In this document: positions 32,202 to 42,964 of the stretch, piece by piece | Numbering within the stretch: position 1 is the first letter of the stretch | How the letters are laid out: each line of letters begins with the position of its first letter | Origin: Metellina segmentata | Lineage: Eukaryota > Arthropoda > Arachnida > Araneae > Tetragnathidae | Direction of reading: 5' to 3' | Assembly: GCA_947359465.1 (NCBI GenBank) | Contig: OX375882.1 | Span: 57,839,031 to 57,903,030, forward strand | DNA length: 64,000 nt | Made by a program: the position numbers and the translations under genes | The notes under the pieces: generated by a model | The model's input: the letters and a program-made list of their open reading frames with translations, nothing else | Databases searched by the model: none | Told to the model about the DNA's origin: nothing

Positions 32202-32889
32202 CTAGATCAAGTCCAGAAGATCGTATACCCTCAAAAAGTCCATAACTTGAACAGGATTCACTTTCAAATCGATCTTGACCATCCCCATACCAGCAAGAAG
32301 GTGACTGGGGGAGGCCGGACCAAACTGCATTTTCTACAGACTTGAACAGGATTCACTTTCAAATCGATCTTGACCATCCCCATACCAGCAAGAAGGTGAC
32401 TGGGGGAGGCCGGACCAAACTGCATTTTCTACACGGTAAAAAAGTCTTACGTCCCTGGTCATAGTAGAGAGACTTAATGTGGCCACTAATAAGTCTAGTA
32501 ATGGCAGTCTGTATTGATCTATCTCCATCAACCTCCAGGGCAGCCCCTGGATGGTCTGCATGGTACCAGTCATGTGATGGAGGTGCTTTCCAGTCGTTGT
32601 TGAGAGCAATTTTTCTTATGGTGGCTAGCTCTTGGTACGTGAGGATGCCCGTGACGTCGCCATTGGTACTTGTTCCCTCCTTTTGCCAGGCTGTCAGGAA
32701 TTTCGTTTCCGTACAGATCAACATGAGCAGGTACCCACTGGATATGGATCTCATTCGTGAAAGATAGGGACTTAAGTTTATGTATAATCTCAATGCTTGT
32801 CTGGTCGTTAATTCTCCTCCAACCTTAAATTTACTAATGTGGACTTCCGTTTTCCCGTCTCTGACGTTTGCTAGGTCGGTAGGCCCCAA
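32202..32889 (-). pseudogene. Non-LTR retrotransposon (Jockey-like) RNase H and C-terminal remnant
   Basis: The minus strand encodes the end of a retroelement ORF2. A frame at 32702-32725 gives HVDLYGNEIPDSLAK, the RNase H block HV..GNE.AD.LAK. After a frameshift, the frame of 32359-32889 gives LTYQELATIRK, NDWKAPPSHDWYHADHPG and LISGHIKSLYYDQG, then CRKCS, a zinc-knuckle-like pair. A third frame ends with VMDFLRVYDLLDLI and a stop at 32202-32204, the usual C-terminus of this group. At least two frameshifts and a 95-bp duplication kill it. The reverse transcriptase and endonuclease are absent, consistent with 5' truncation. Confidence 0.88.
32246..32435. repeat. 95-bp tandem duplication in the non-LTR remnant
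   Basis: CTTGAACAGGATTCACTTTC starts at 32246 and 32341 and the two units are practically identical. The duplication post-dates the insertion and duplicates the C-terminal coding segment. Confidence 0.95.
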
Positions 32890-33480
32890 GAAAGACCGTT
32901 CATTATATGAAAACTTTTAAAGGAGCACCAATAACCACCATTCCACCGTTAAACTTTTCTGTCATATGCAATAATGGGTAAACTAATGATTAAATGTTTA
33001 TACATTCCAGTAAAAACAGTATTTACAGACTCATGCAAGAGTTTTAATTAATTATCATATATTTTTTGTTGACGAGTACGTCCAAATTGTTTTGCAAATA
33101 TGTGGCATGACGAGTAGTGTAGTCCACAAAATCACGTCATATATTTAAGATGCCGAGCGCTGTCAAGTAAGGAGATTACAATGATGTACGAGCTACCATT
33201 AAATTAATTTAGAATATCGATGTTATAATTATTAACAGAGTCTGTAAACACACATTCTAAGAGTTGCTAGATCATATTATAGTCAATGCTATTTTTATCA
33301 TATTTCTTAATTTTTCCGAATTTTCTTTTATCTGTATAGCGTAAATATTTTTGAATAGGTTAATTTAAGTATTTATTTACTTATCTATGATTAATTTGCC
33401 AAAAATTTAATTTTAGTAATTTAAGTTAATTTTATTTTAAAATGATTAGATTATTTAATAATAAAATGATTATATAATTG
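32890..33480. other. AT-rich DNA; first 100 bp related to the 30.6-31.0 kb array
   Basis: See the tandem array entry. Beyond about 33000 nothing is recognised. Confidence 0.4.
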
Positions 33481-33492
33481 TGTTACATTTTT

Positions 33493-33685
33493 GTCGATCT
33501 GACCTAAAAAATAAAGATAGATACAATTTTAATTCATCTACAAAAAAATTTTAACTGCCTACCTTTTTAACTGCCCTATAGCAACGTTTTGCTACCTTTC
33601 CATAAACCTTTATGAAGCAAATTTTTATGATACATGATTATAAAAAAGTAACACCCCAAAGTTATTTTTACTGATTATTGTTTTT
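33493..33685. repeat. Dispersed repeat, copy 1 (unclassified)
   Basis: The ordered motifs GTCGATCTGAC, CATAAACCTTTATGAA, TTATGATACATG and AACACC(C/T)CAAAGTTATTT match a second copy at about 42718-42898. No terminal structure was identified. A partial echo (TTTTCTTAT, GCGTAAATATT) links 33320-33370 to 33690-33730. Confidence 0.75.
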
Positions 33686-34660
33686 TACGAATTTTCTCTT
33701 ATTTGCATAGCGTAAATATTAATAACAGGTTAATATAACTATTCATTTACTCATCCATTATTAATATGCGAGTAATTTAATTACAGTATTTTGAGTTATT
33801 TTCATCTTAAAAGGATTCATAGCAATCTGTGGAAATGTGTAGTTTGATATAAATTCAATCGTAATTTGAAGTTAAAATTAAGATCACTCATTAGTAATTA
33901 AATATTTCGGAAGACAATTTTAAAGAGAGATAGATGTTTTTTTTTTTTATTTATTATTAATTTTTTTTTTTTTACAAAACCTTTATGCTTATGCGGAAGG
34001 TATCACAAGGAAAGAGAGAGGGCTGCAAATATTAAATCCTTATACGTAACATCTTTATTAATTTCAGTTAGAAATCGATAAATTTAATATATGTGTCGAG
34101 AGCTGGCGATATTGTGGATGTCTGTTCAAACAATATTAGCATACACAAACTAATTTTGTTAAATGTATTTCAGACAGTTTATTTTTTATCCATTTCACCA
34201 TGCAGTAGTTTGGGAATCACTTAGCGAAACCGAATCGTTTCTAATAGATATATTAGAATATTAAAGTAAGAGATTTCTTCGCATATGCATTTGAATTTAA
34301 GATTATTTAATATTCAAACGTAAGGAACTATAACCTACATTTTCTATAAATTGAATTGAAATAAACTATTTCTAATGAAAAAAACGTAAAATTAGCACAG
34401 TTGAGATATATATTGAATTTATTATTCCTTTTTTGATAGTTTGGTTTGGTATTTTAAAATTCCCATCTTTGCAATTTATTGAATAAATTGTGCAATAACA
34501 TTAAATTAAAGAGGTTGCTTGATGTTAAAAATAAAGCATAATAGTAAGTAAGATTCTTCATTTTATTGCTACGTGTTGTTTTCATTTTATTGCTATGGAT
34601 AGTAATAATTTTATTGCTAAGCAAGTTAAAAAGCTTGAATTAATGTTAAGGTATTAAAAT
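33686..34660. other. AT-rich DNA, nothing recognised
   Basis: Includes T-runs near 33940-33975. No gene or terminal repeat seen. Confidence 0.35.
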
Positions 34661-34666
34661 TCGACT

Positions 34667-35085
34667 GTAAGTGCCTTAAAACACAATTTTCTTCACACAA
34701 AAAAAAAAGATCGTTTTTCATTCGAAGCTACCAAAACCATGAAAATAAAAAAATTACATTTGAGCACTATTACTGCACATAATTTGAAACACAACTTCAG
34801 CAGGCAACAAAAACATTCGACTTATTCTTTCGAATGTTCCACCAAAACCATGAAAATAAAATTTTCTCAAATACGAAAGTAACTTTGAACACTGAGGCTG
34901 TAAATGCCCTAGAACACAATTGTATGCAGGCAAAAAGAAGCTCGTTTAGTCATACTATGCCACAATAACGACGAAAATAAAAAATTACACAAACAAAATA
35001 TCATATTTTAACACTATGACTAAATTATTTGCAACGTATCTAAAAGACATTATTAATTCAGACATACCACAAAAATAAAACGTTT
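34667..35085. repeat. Degenerate tandem repeat, about 130-bp units, three or more copies
   Basis: The motifs CTGTAA(G/A)TGCC, ACACAATT, AAAACCATGAAAATAAAA and TTTGAGCAC/TTTGAACAC recur in order at about 34667, 34780 (partial) and 34890. A weaker fourth copy is possible. Confidence 0.65.
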
Positions 35086-35129
35086 ACATCAAGAAACGAG
35101 GTCGAGAAAAACTGAAGTATTCGCATTTA

Positions 35130-35450
35130 AATGAAATATTCCCAAACCATCCATAAACGCCATTGGCCCCGTAGGTTACAAGGACATTATCATTCATCGA
35201 CCCTTCAAAGCATCCATCTCAAAGAAAGCAACGTCGGCCTTCCTTGCAAAGGAGTGTTAATTCAACTGTCGAAGATCTGCCAGAGAATGGCACACAAGGC
35301 GAAAGCTGAAGGGGAACTGGCTTGTGGACCGGAAATTGTGGCTGTGGTTGCCCTTTCACCCAGTAACGGCTTTGAAAGTTTGAGGTCAAGTTTGCGTTTT
35401 CTTTTCGTTAAACCCCTCGAGGGAACTGGGGATGGAACCGGTATAATAGG
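35130..35450. other. Moderately GC-rich island
   Basis: Less AT-rich than its surroundings, with an open frame of 107 codons (35131-35454, plus) that has no recognisable domain. It could be an exon, a promoter-like segment or part of an unknown repeat. The following duplicated units start exactly at its right edge. Confidence 0.35.
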
Positions 35451-35451
35451 T

Positions 35452-35747
35452 TAATTAGAGTTATCTGTGTCGGAAGCCTCTTTAATAAGGGTAGATTTTA
35501 TAAATAGTGTTTCATTGTTTCTGAAATGTTACAGACGACAGGACTAAGGAACGCAAATGCTGTGACTTTATTAATGTTCTCCGTGTGCGGTAGTTCCCAA
35601 TTAGAGTTATCTGTGAAGGAAGGAAACCTCTTTGGTAAGGGTAGATTTTGTGAATACTGTTTCATTTTCTGAAATGCTACAGATTATGGCGCTTGGAAAC
35701 TGGGAAATTCTGAGACTTATTAATGTCAGCGTGCAGGAGTTTCCAAT
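35452..35747. repeat. Tandem duplication, about 146-bp unit, two copies
   Basis: AATTAGAGTTATCTGTG, AAGGGTAGATTTT, GTTTCATT, CTGAAATG(T/C)TACAGA and GACTTATTAATGT-like blocks appear in order at 35452-35597 and 35598-35747, with several substitutions and small indels. Confidence 0.85.
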
Positions 35748-35957
35748 CCAATTGATAAGTTAATTTTTTTAACTCTCCACATCAATGCCGCTTTCTTGGA
35801 GGACACCTGGTCCAAAGATAAATAAGGGGAAGTTGAAGAGGAAGAGTGGACTGTATAAGAACACGATTAAGAATCGAATAGGCTCTGTAGGTTGATATAG
35901 CATTGCTGTGCCAAAAACACGACACATACAATATCAAGAATTATAAACACATCCAAT

Positions 35958-36010
35958 GAAAGTTATACTGATACAGAAGATAAAATACAACCATGGAGGA
36001 ATGCACTTTT
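35958..36010 (-). mobile_element. Possible family C SINE fragment
   Basis: AATGAAAGTTATACTGATAC, AGAAGATAAAATACA and GGAGGAATGCAC match the order seen at 6277 and 53474. No B box remains. Confidence 0.35.
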
Positions 36011-38540
36011 CAAAAATCAAATCTACTCCGGCTATATCTCAAAAGTTGTAAGCGCAGTTGGGCATATCCACTGAGTTACGACGGCCTGCGGGCTGTGCCG
36101 GACTACGGCAGCAAGGATTTACGTGAGTAAGTCTCGTAAGCGCATACTATTTTTTTGGATGTAATTAATGAAAACCAGATTTAATTGTCACAATTATATG
36201 CTTATTGAAAGTTGATGAGTAGCTCTTCCATCCAGACTGCGTTTGATGCCTTTATTATTGACTTTTCGACGTGTACGTGTGTATATGCCAACAATGTGAA
36301 AACTAAAAAAAAAAATAAAACGATCTGAAGTTTTACAACTATAATGGTATTCGGTTTCACTCCAAATGTCTTAAATAGACAGATTTTTACGTTAGCTTTA
36401 GTTTGAGGCCGTTTTCAACGCCGTGACACTTTACAGTTCGTGTTATACTGATACGAATTTCGCGCACAACAGAGGAAAGTCCTCCAAAACGACACCCCTG
36501 TCTTAACTCCCTGCTTAACGTGGCGAGCAAACTCAAGGTTACTAAAAGGTCTTTGATTCCTAAGCTATCGAATGACATAAGATTGGTTATGTTCGTGAAA
36601 ATAATATCTGTATTCGAGGGAAAGTCAAAAATAATCTGCACTTTATTCTTTTCAATTTATTAAACAATGTAGGGGTTAAAATTTTTTGTCATTCTTCCAA
36701 ATGGTGTAGTACCTTTTCAATGAACTTGGTCCAGTGGACCATAAACTTGCGCATTCCATGGAACAAAAAATGTTTTGAGTCCCACATGGGAGATTCTCAA
36801 AATGTGGGAACACTCAATGATAAAAATGAGTAATTTAAAAAATTTTAAAATTTAACATCAATACTTTTTTAGTATATTGTTTATAGGAATAGATATACAA
36901 TAAACAATCATTCAAAGACAGGAACTATTCTCCAAAATTACTAATTAAAAGATTTAAATTCAAGATCCGTAGGTTATAAATTTTTGACATTGCTTTCCTG
37001 TAGGTTACAGATTATGGACATTGCTGGCCTGTATGTTACACAACTTTGGCATTTCCCAAGTCTAATGACTTTCGGAAATTATGATATTGATTTTTGAATC
37101 ATTTATGTAAAGAGACTAAGAATATGATAAATTGCTATTACATTGAGATATGTACACACGTAATTTTTTATCCTTTATATACGTATACAGTACAAAGTCC
37201 TAAATATGGAATTCTCCGGATCTCGGCCATTACAGATTTCGGATTATTTGCATTTTGTGTCAAAAAAAAATTAATCTATCTCCGCGTGAATTTTGCATAT
37301 AGCAAAATAGCAGATGTATGAAAGAGCAAAATAAAAAGCATGGGTATTCAACCAGAAAACGAAAGTTAAAACTAACGATGCCAAGCGCTCTGAAAGCTGC
37401 AGACATTTTCAATGAATTCCTCTTGGGCATAAAAATAGGTATAACTAATAGGTATAAAAATATGACATCAGTCATTAGTTATAAATTGTCAATGCTTTAA
37501 AATTAGAGTAGATTTGAATATTTTAAAATTATAATTTTGTTTAATGAGATTTTTAAATCATGGATTTGTTTAATTCTGTAAAGATTTATTGCTAATTAAA
37601 AAACTTTGGGTTTGATTGATTTTTTAATATTTTTTGTAATACATATTTATGCGTCCTACATAAAGGAAAACATGATTATAAAATAAAAATTACTTTATCC
37701 TTGAAAACTTCTGGCAAAGTTATAATTCCTATAGAACTAATCAGGGAAAAAAAACTTCTAAAAATCTAAGTTTCATCTTAAAAAGTTTATTCAAAGGATC
37801 ATTACAGCCATAAAGAAGAAAATAAAGTGAAAGAAAACTATTATTAAAAAAAAAAAACGAAATTCTTCACAATCTTGTTGAGATTGTTGCTACATTATGT
37901 CCAAAATTAAGTAACGATCTATGAGTTCTGGCCACGTTTGCTGGACACGTGCCTAGTAATGGTATTAATATTGTATCTGCTAAATTTACTTTATTTTTCG
38001 ATAAAAACTATGGTGGTGTTCTATAACAGTTAACATTATAGATGTCCAAAATCGGACATTTGTAACTAAAGAATTTACTTTTAGAGATATTTACACGAAA
38101 CTGTTGTAATAAATCATAATAATTCTAGTCTAACAGAACTAAAATCCCATTGAGAAAAAAATTTATTTTAAGAATTTGGCCGTGTGCTGAGAAATTTCTC
38201 CTTGAAGCGGGCGAACAAGCGACAAACTCTCATTACACTCACAAACAATTATTAATCTAATTTACATAACGTGGACACAATATATACTATTTACATAACC
38301 TTTCATAACTACCCGACATAACGGACGCTACGACGCGTCTTCATTCTACGCCGCCGATAACTCCCGACCTTCTGAGGGTGTCCTTGATCGGAGCAGTGGT
38401 TAGATTTAGTTTTAGTTCTCACTTTTAGTTCGGAGGTTTACAGCTCTGCAGCTGACGCTGCGCTTATAGTTCACTTGTTACAATAATTAAATTTACTTGC
38501 TGTCAAAGCTTAAAGTTATGAAATGAGTCCTGTTTCCACC
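36011..38540. other. AT-rich DNA with a short GC-richer patch
   Basis: No gene recognised. The frames at 36387-36641, 37094-37321 and 37318-37500 lack family features. A GC-richer patch at about 38310-38460 (GACGCGTCTTC, GCCGCCGATAAC) precedes the mariner remnant and could be transposon or LTR sequence, but no ends are visible. Confidence 0.35.
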
Positions 38541-38543
38541 TTT

Positions 38544-38834
38544 TGAGAACTACCCACATCCAACCATTTATGCACCACTTCCCCATTTCTTTGTCTGTCT
38601 AGTCTGCAGAGAGTTGCTACATTGTCAATGATAACTCGTCGGTTTGCCCGTAACCATCTCTCGAAATTGCCGAAACTTCTCTTCAGTGTTGGACGTTTAC
38701 CGGCTTCCTGCTTCTTCTTTGCGTATCATTCTGGTCCTGCCACTTTTAATCTTCTCGATCCCCTCATACACACTTCTAGGTGCTAGTGACAGAGCAATGT
38801 CGCCGTATTGTATCACAAACCTCTGGTGAAATTC
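38544..38834 (-). pseudogene. Mariner-like transposase N-terminal (helix-turn-helix) remnant
   Basis: The minus strand from about 38834 reads EFHQRFVIQYGDIALSLAPR, then SVYEGIEKIKSGRT and, after a stop, NTEEKFRQFREMV. A shifted frame continues LRANRRVIIDNVATLCRL. Mariner transposases have a GDEALSR...VYEWI.KFK.GR block, then TEE....R..V...RR.T...VA. The matches are therefore ordered and specific to the paired helix-turn-helix DNA-binding region. One stop and at least one frameshift are present, and the catalytic domain is missing. Confidence 0.7.
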
Positions 38835-39045
38835 AACCCCTGGCACACCTTCACCTTTGACAGGCAAATATTTCATCTAAAATGTGTAAAGCATACATTT
38901 ATCCACTTGGCCATAGAAACAAAAGAATTCGCAAGAATTATACATTGTAAAATGCCCGTTTACCACGTAATCGGTCCTAAAACAAAACGATCCTATAGTC
39001 CGGCAAGACATGGTTTAGGACGTGTCCGTTCACTAAATTAGGTAG

Positions 39046-39346
39046 GGAGTTATTACCATAGCACTGGATCAACACATTGAACTTTTGGCGACAGTCCAGG
39101 ATCAATCCCGATCCGAGGACAACTCCACGTTATTTTTAACCACGGTCAGATGACGAGGCTACACCACACCTGGCTCCCCACTCTTCTAACTTAGACACCA
39201 CGCCAACGTAGTGAAGACATTTGCTATCATGTCAGATTTAACGAGCACCGGCCCCCTTTTGTACACGACGGTTTTTGGTTGGATTCGAACTCTTAACCCT
39301 CTGGTTACTAATGATATCTCTTCAAACCGGGATACCACGGCCCCTT
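39046..39346 (-). mobile_element. SINE family B copy
   Basis: Body CCACGGTCAGATGACGAGGC, GACGGTTTTTGGTTGGATTC, a B box complement (GGATTCGAAC at about 39280) and head GGGATACCACGG. It lies immediately upstream of the Tc1-like element and may account for the missing 5' terminal repeat there. Confidence 0.85.
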
Positions 39347-39479
39347 TTCAAATCAGGAGACGGATGGTAACTGTGGCAAAACGCAACACTCTTGTGCAAC
39401 AAGAACTTTTATTCCTCCAGCTAATCACCAGATGGCGTTAGACCATCCAAGACACAACCAAAGCAAAAGGAAAAAAAAA

Positions 39480-40464
39480 CGAGTTTTTTCGAGGGTTCAG
39501 ATTTCCCTTTGCCCCGAACGAAGGGTCAGATTCTCAGATAATTTCTTGCTGCGTACGAGACCTTTCCGGCGTGAGAGAGCGGTCGACAGAAGATACGTCA
39601 TTTACACGGCGACCAGGCTCGAGACGCCCTCGCCAGACCAATCGCCGAATAGAATGTCACACCATACGAAACACACGCGTAGAGCCAACTACCTCATTGA
39701 CCGATATCCAGACTCAGGCAGCACCTTCACTACGGGCCCATGCGTCTTCCCGAATCATCGCAAGGCGACTGGCTGAAGGACATCTGGTATCGCGGCGCCC
39801 ATTTCGTGTGCTGCCAGTGACACCCACCCACCGAAGCCTCCGTTTGGAGTGGTGTAACGCACGACGGGATTAGACTGCAACGGAATGAAACCAGGTCGTC
39901 TTCAGCGACGAATCTAGATTCAATTTGAGCAGTGATGACAATCGTGTTCGTGTGTGGAGGCCCCGTGGTGAGCGCCTCAATCCTGCCTTCGCTTTACAGC
40001 GACACACCGCTCTCACAGCTGGTTTAATGGTATGGGGTGCCATTGCTTACGACACACGGTCACCCCTAATATTGATCCATGGCACAACGACAGCCCAGCG
40101 GTACGTCCATGACATTCTTCAGCCACATGTGATGCCACTCATTGTAGGGCTCCCAGGAGCCATTTTTCAACAAGACAATGCTTGGTCATACACAGCAAGG
40201 ATGTCACAAGACTGCCTCCGCCTCATTACCACCCTTCCCTGGCCTGCTCGATCCCCAGATTTGTCACCAATCGAGCAGATGTTGATTTATCTAGGATCAT
40301 TTGGGACGGCAAGTTGGACACCCTACGAGTTTGGTCGAACTAGAACACGTTTACAGCAACTGTGGAACGAGATGTCTCAGGACATCATACGGAACTTGTA
40401 TGCCTCAATGCCCGCTCGTATCGCATCGTGCATTCGCGCTAGAGGAGTTACAACAGAGTACTAA
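39480..40464 (+). pseudogene. Tc1-like transposase, nearly full length but dead
   Basis: One frame (39571-40464) carries RPGSRRPRQTNRR (linker after the DNA-binding region), RLAEGHLVSRRPFRVLP, FSDESRFNL with catalytic Asp 1 (39907-39909), GLMVWGAIAYDTRSPL, QQDNAWSYTARMSQD with Asp 2 (40174-40176), and PWPARSPDLSPIE with the Glu at 40273-40275. It ends in IRNLYASMPARIASCIRARG. I count 32 residues between Asp 2 and Glu, not 34. In-frame stops TAG (39871) and TGA (39886) sit where the family has Trp, each one G-to-A change from TGG. Around 40290-40350 the expected sequence (GRQVGHPTSLVELE) is in another frame, so two compensating indels occurred. The N-terminal helix-turn-helix is degraded. Confidence 0.93.
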
Positions 40465-41529
40465 AACTTCCGCTCATTTGTACTTATTTCTGCAATAAAT
40501 GATCCTTTTTCTTTGATTTCTAATCACTTACTTATATCAAAGTAGTACTTACATGTGTAAAATTTCGTTTCATTTAAAGACTTGTTCTTGGTGCGCAAAT
40601 TTTTATGTCAATGTGTGTATATCTACCAAATAATATGATATAATCCCAACCAAGGTTTGAGAATTATATCTCCTTTTCTTTGATGACCATCAAATTCATG
40701 TAACAACCAAACGTTCGCACACGTTATCAAAACAATTCCACAAACCACTCTCTGGTATTCACGTTTATGTCGGTTGGATATTGCAGCTATTGTGCCACTT
40801 ATCTAGAAGTGCTGTGATTAGTTTTCAAGACTGTTTTAAAGTAATAAATATCAAATAAAAATATCAGCTGTTTCATGATTGCTTGGTGACTCTGTGTGAA
40901 TTCTCTGGCCACTTCACCGCAACGCAATATAAACTAATTTATTGTCAGATTAACCTACCAGTTGCAAGGCTGGTGTAATTGAAGCATTATTGTTTCCTAC
41001 ACTTGTAACAGTAACGTAAACAAAAAAAGCGCTTCCATAACTGACATCTATAGATCAAATTCTAGTACTAAGTTAGTCGCTATGAGCTGGGTGGGAAATT
41101 TAATATCAATGATAGCGAGTTGGAGTGTGATACCACCCACGACGATCCCCATCTATGTCTTGGTTCTGGCAGCCCATCTGGCACGGATCTTTCACACTTG
41201 TTCAAAAATAAGCTGACCTAAGGTCAACTGCCATCTTACCAAGCCGCATTATGGGTGTTAGTATGCAATTTTTTGTTTTTTCTTTCAATTTACGCAGATT
41301 CATACAAGTTCAGCGTGAAGAGGCATGAATTTGCTATTCTTACGTCAAGTTAAGGGGGAAAATTCTACAAATAGATGAGACCAAAACATGTGTGCAGGCA
41401 CACAGTTACATTGGCTATTTATTATTAGTTTAGATGGTTTTTCCTAGGAACGAACAGACAAGTATTGTTTTTGAATTAAGAATATTGAGCCAAAAATGTT
41501 TGAGGTGCTTTTTTTTAAGTTTTCAGATG
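40465..41529. other. 3' flank of the Tc1-like element and unassigned AT-rich DNA
   Basis: An AATAAA lies at about 40494, just after the transposase stop. The right terminal repeat should lie within about 150 bp, but the matching left repeat was not found, so I do not place it. The rest has no recognised feature. Confidence 0.4.
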
Positions 41530-41612
41530 AGATAATTTTTTATTAACGTCGTACTAGAGCAACACAACGGGCTATTGACGTCGGTCCGGGATCAATCCCT
41601 CAAGGGAAAGAT
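41530..41612 (-). mobile_element. SINE family A 3' fragment
   Basis: TTATTAACGTCGTACTAGAG to CAAGGGAAAGATCTGATG. Truncated about 20 bp before the Helitron-like 5' end. Confidence 0.85.
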
Positions 41613-41634
41613 CTGATGAAAGTTTTAAGAGTTA

Positions 41635-42388
41635 TCTCTCTATATTAAAAAAAAGTTACCGCTGTCGCTGGATCGGAAACTGTGTTGCTTAGCTCGATTC
41701 TTAGACGGTTTCTCGAGAAAGTATGGATCAGAAAAATGTAAAATTAACATGGTTTGTTCTTCATCGTGTTACCTGGACAATTGTAAAGATGTTTTTCCGA
41801 TGCGGTTATTAGTTTAGGGTTTATTAAGTGTCAAAGTTGAAAAAGCGAAATTTTTTCCGCGAGTGTGCAATACACATACAAATTTTCAGTCTTCAGCCGT
41901 GAGTTTTTTTAGTCGTTGAAGAGTACCTCTCAATGTAAATTTTTGCAGCTCGTCACGTGTTTTTAGAAATTTTAATTTGGTTATTGATAGTATTTTTTTG
42001 AAATTCGGGAAAAATCGGGACATTTTTGTTACTTTTTTTTAAAACTGTCATATCTATATCTTATTACTATTAGTTTATAATTTTGAAAATATCGCAGTAT
42101 ACCTCAGAATGTACCCTTTCTTACGGTACAATTATTTTTAAAACTGGTTAGTAAATAAATTCGATGCGATCAAAAGTTGGTCATACAAAATTCGGAATCT
42201 GGATATTTTCGATACTTTTTGTTAAAACTGTCATATATACAGATGAATACTATTATTTTTTAATAATATTAATGACACCACTGAAAACATTACATTATAC
42301 ACTTTCTTATGGTACAATTATTTTTTAAATTGGTTAATAAATAAAGTCGATTGGTGAGCGTAAGTGAGCAGGAGGCGGAGCCCCCTAG
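41635..42388 (+). mobile_element. Helitron-like element, non-autonomous, 754 bp
   Basis: The 5' end TCTCTCTATATTAAAA is preceded by A. The 3' end carries GGAGGCGGAGCCCCCTAG with a short GGGG/CCCC hairpin, ends CTAG at 42385-42388 and is followed by T, as expected for insertion between A and T. The TGAGCGTAAGTGAGCAGG phrase just before the hairpin is typical of arthropod Helitrons. No coding capacity. Internal duplication: TTTTTGTTA(C/A)AACTGTCATAT and GGTACAATTATTTTTAAA recur at about 42030-42150 and 42215-42330. Confidence 0.78.
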
Positions 42389-42520
42389 TTTTATAAATAA
42401 ATTTTAAGTATCTTCAATTTCCACTTTTAGATCAGCATTTTCCCCACTATATATGGTCTACAGAACCAGTAGAAATTTCATAAATTGCTTTCGGATTATA
42501 CAAATAAAGCGGTACCGTCA

Positions 42521-42575
42521 CCCATTTCCCTATGTGTTGCTCCAGTGTGACGTTAATTAATTACAATTACCTAAA
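42521..42575 (+). mobile_element. SINE 3' terminal fragment
   Basis: TGTTGCTCCAGTGTGACGTT followed by AATTAATTACAATTACC. Confidence 0.75.
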
Positions 42576-42717
42576 ATAAATCATGTGCTAAAATATATTT
42601 TATTCTAGAAATAAGGCTTGGCTCGTCATGCTACGGTTGTGAACCCTCTTTATCTAATGGCTTACGTAAACTAATGAAAAAACTTCAGCGGCACATCAAA
42701 ATTGTACTACATTTTCT

Positions 42718-42898
42718 GTCGATCTGACAAAACGTAGGTACAATTTCAATTGATTAAAAAAATAACTGTATTTGCACACCTTTTTTATCTCCACAGCAAC
42801 TTTTTTCAACCTCTCCCATAAACCTTTATGAAACAAACTGTTTATGATACATGGTAAGAAACAAATAACACCTCAAAGTTATTTATACTGATAATAGT
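42718..42898. repeat. Dispersed repeat, copy 2 (unclassified)
   Basis: Partner of 33493-33685, in the same orientation and motif order, with substitutions and small indels throughout. Confidence 0.75.
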
Positions 42899-42964
42899 TG
42901 AAATCATTTGTTAACACACTTATCGACAGTTGAAAACTAAAAATTTGAAATGGAAGAACACAAT

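Noticed and set aside
36387..36641. 84-codon minus-strand frame
   Set aside because: No domain, signal peptide or family motif recognised, and no exon structure around it.
39432..39776. 114-codon plus-strand frame in a second frame
   Set aside because: It overlaps the recognisable Tc1-like frame (39571-39873) and lacks family motifs.
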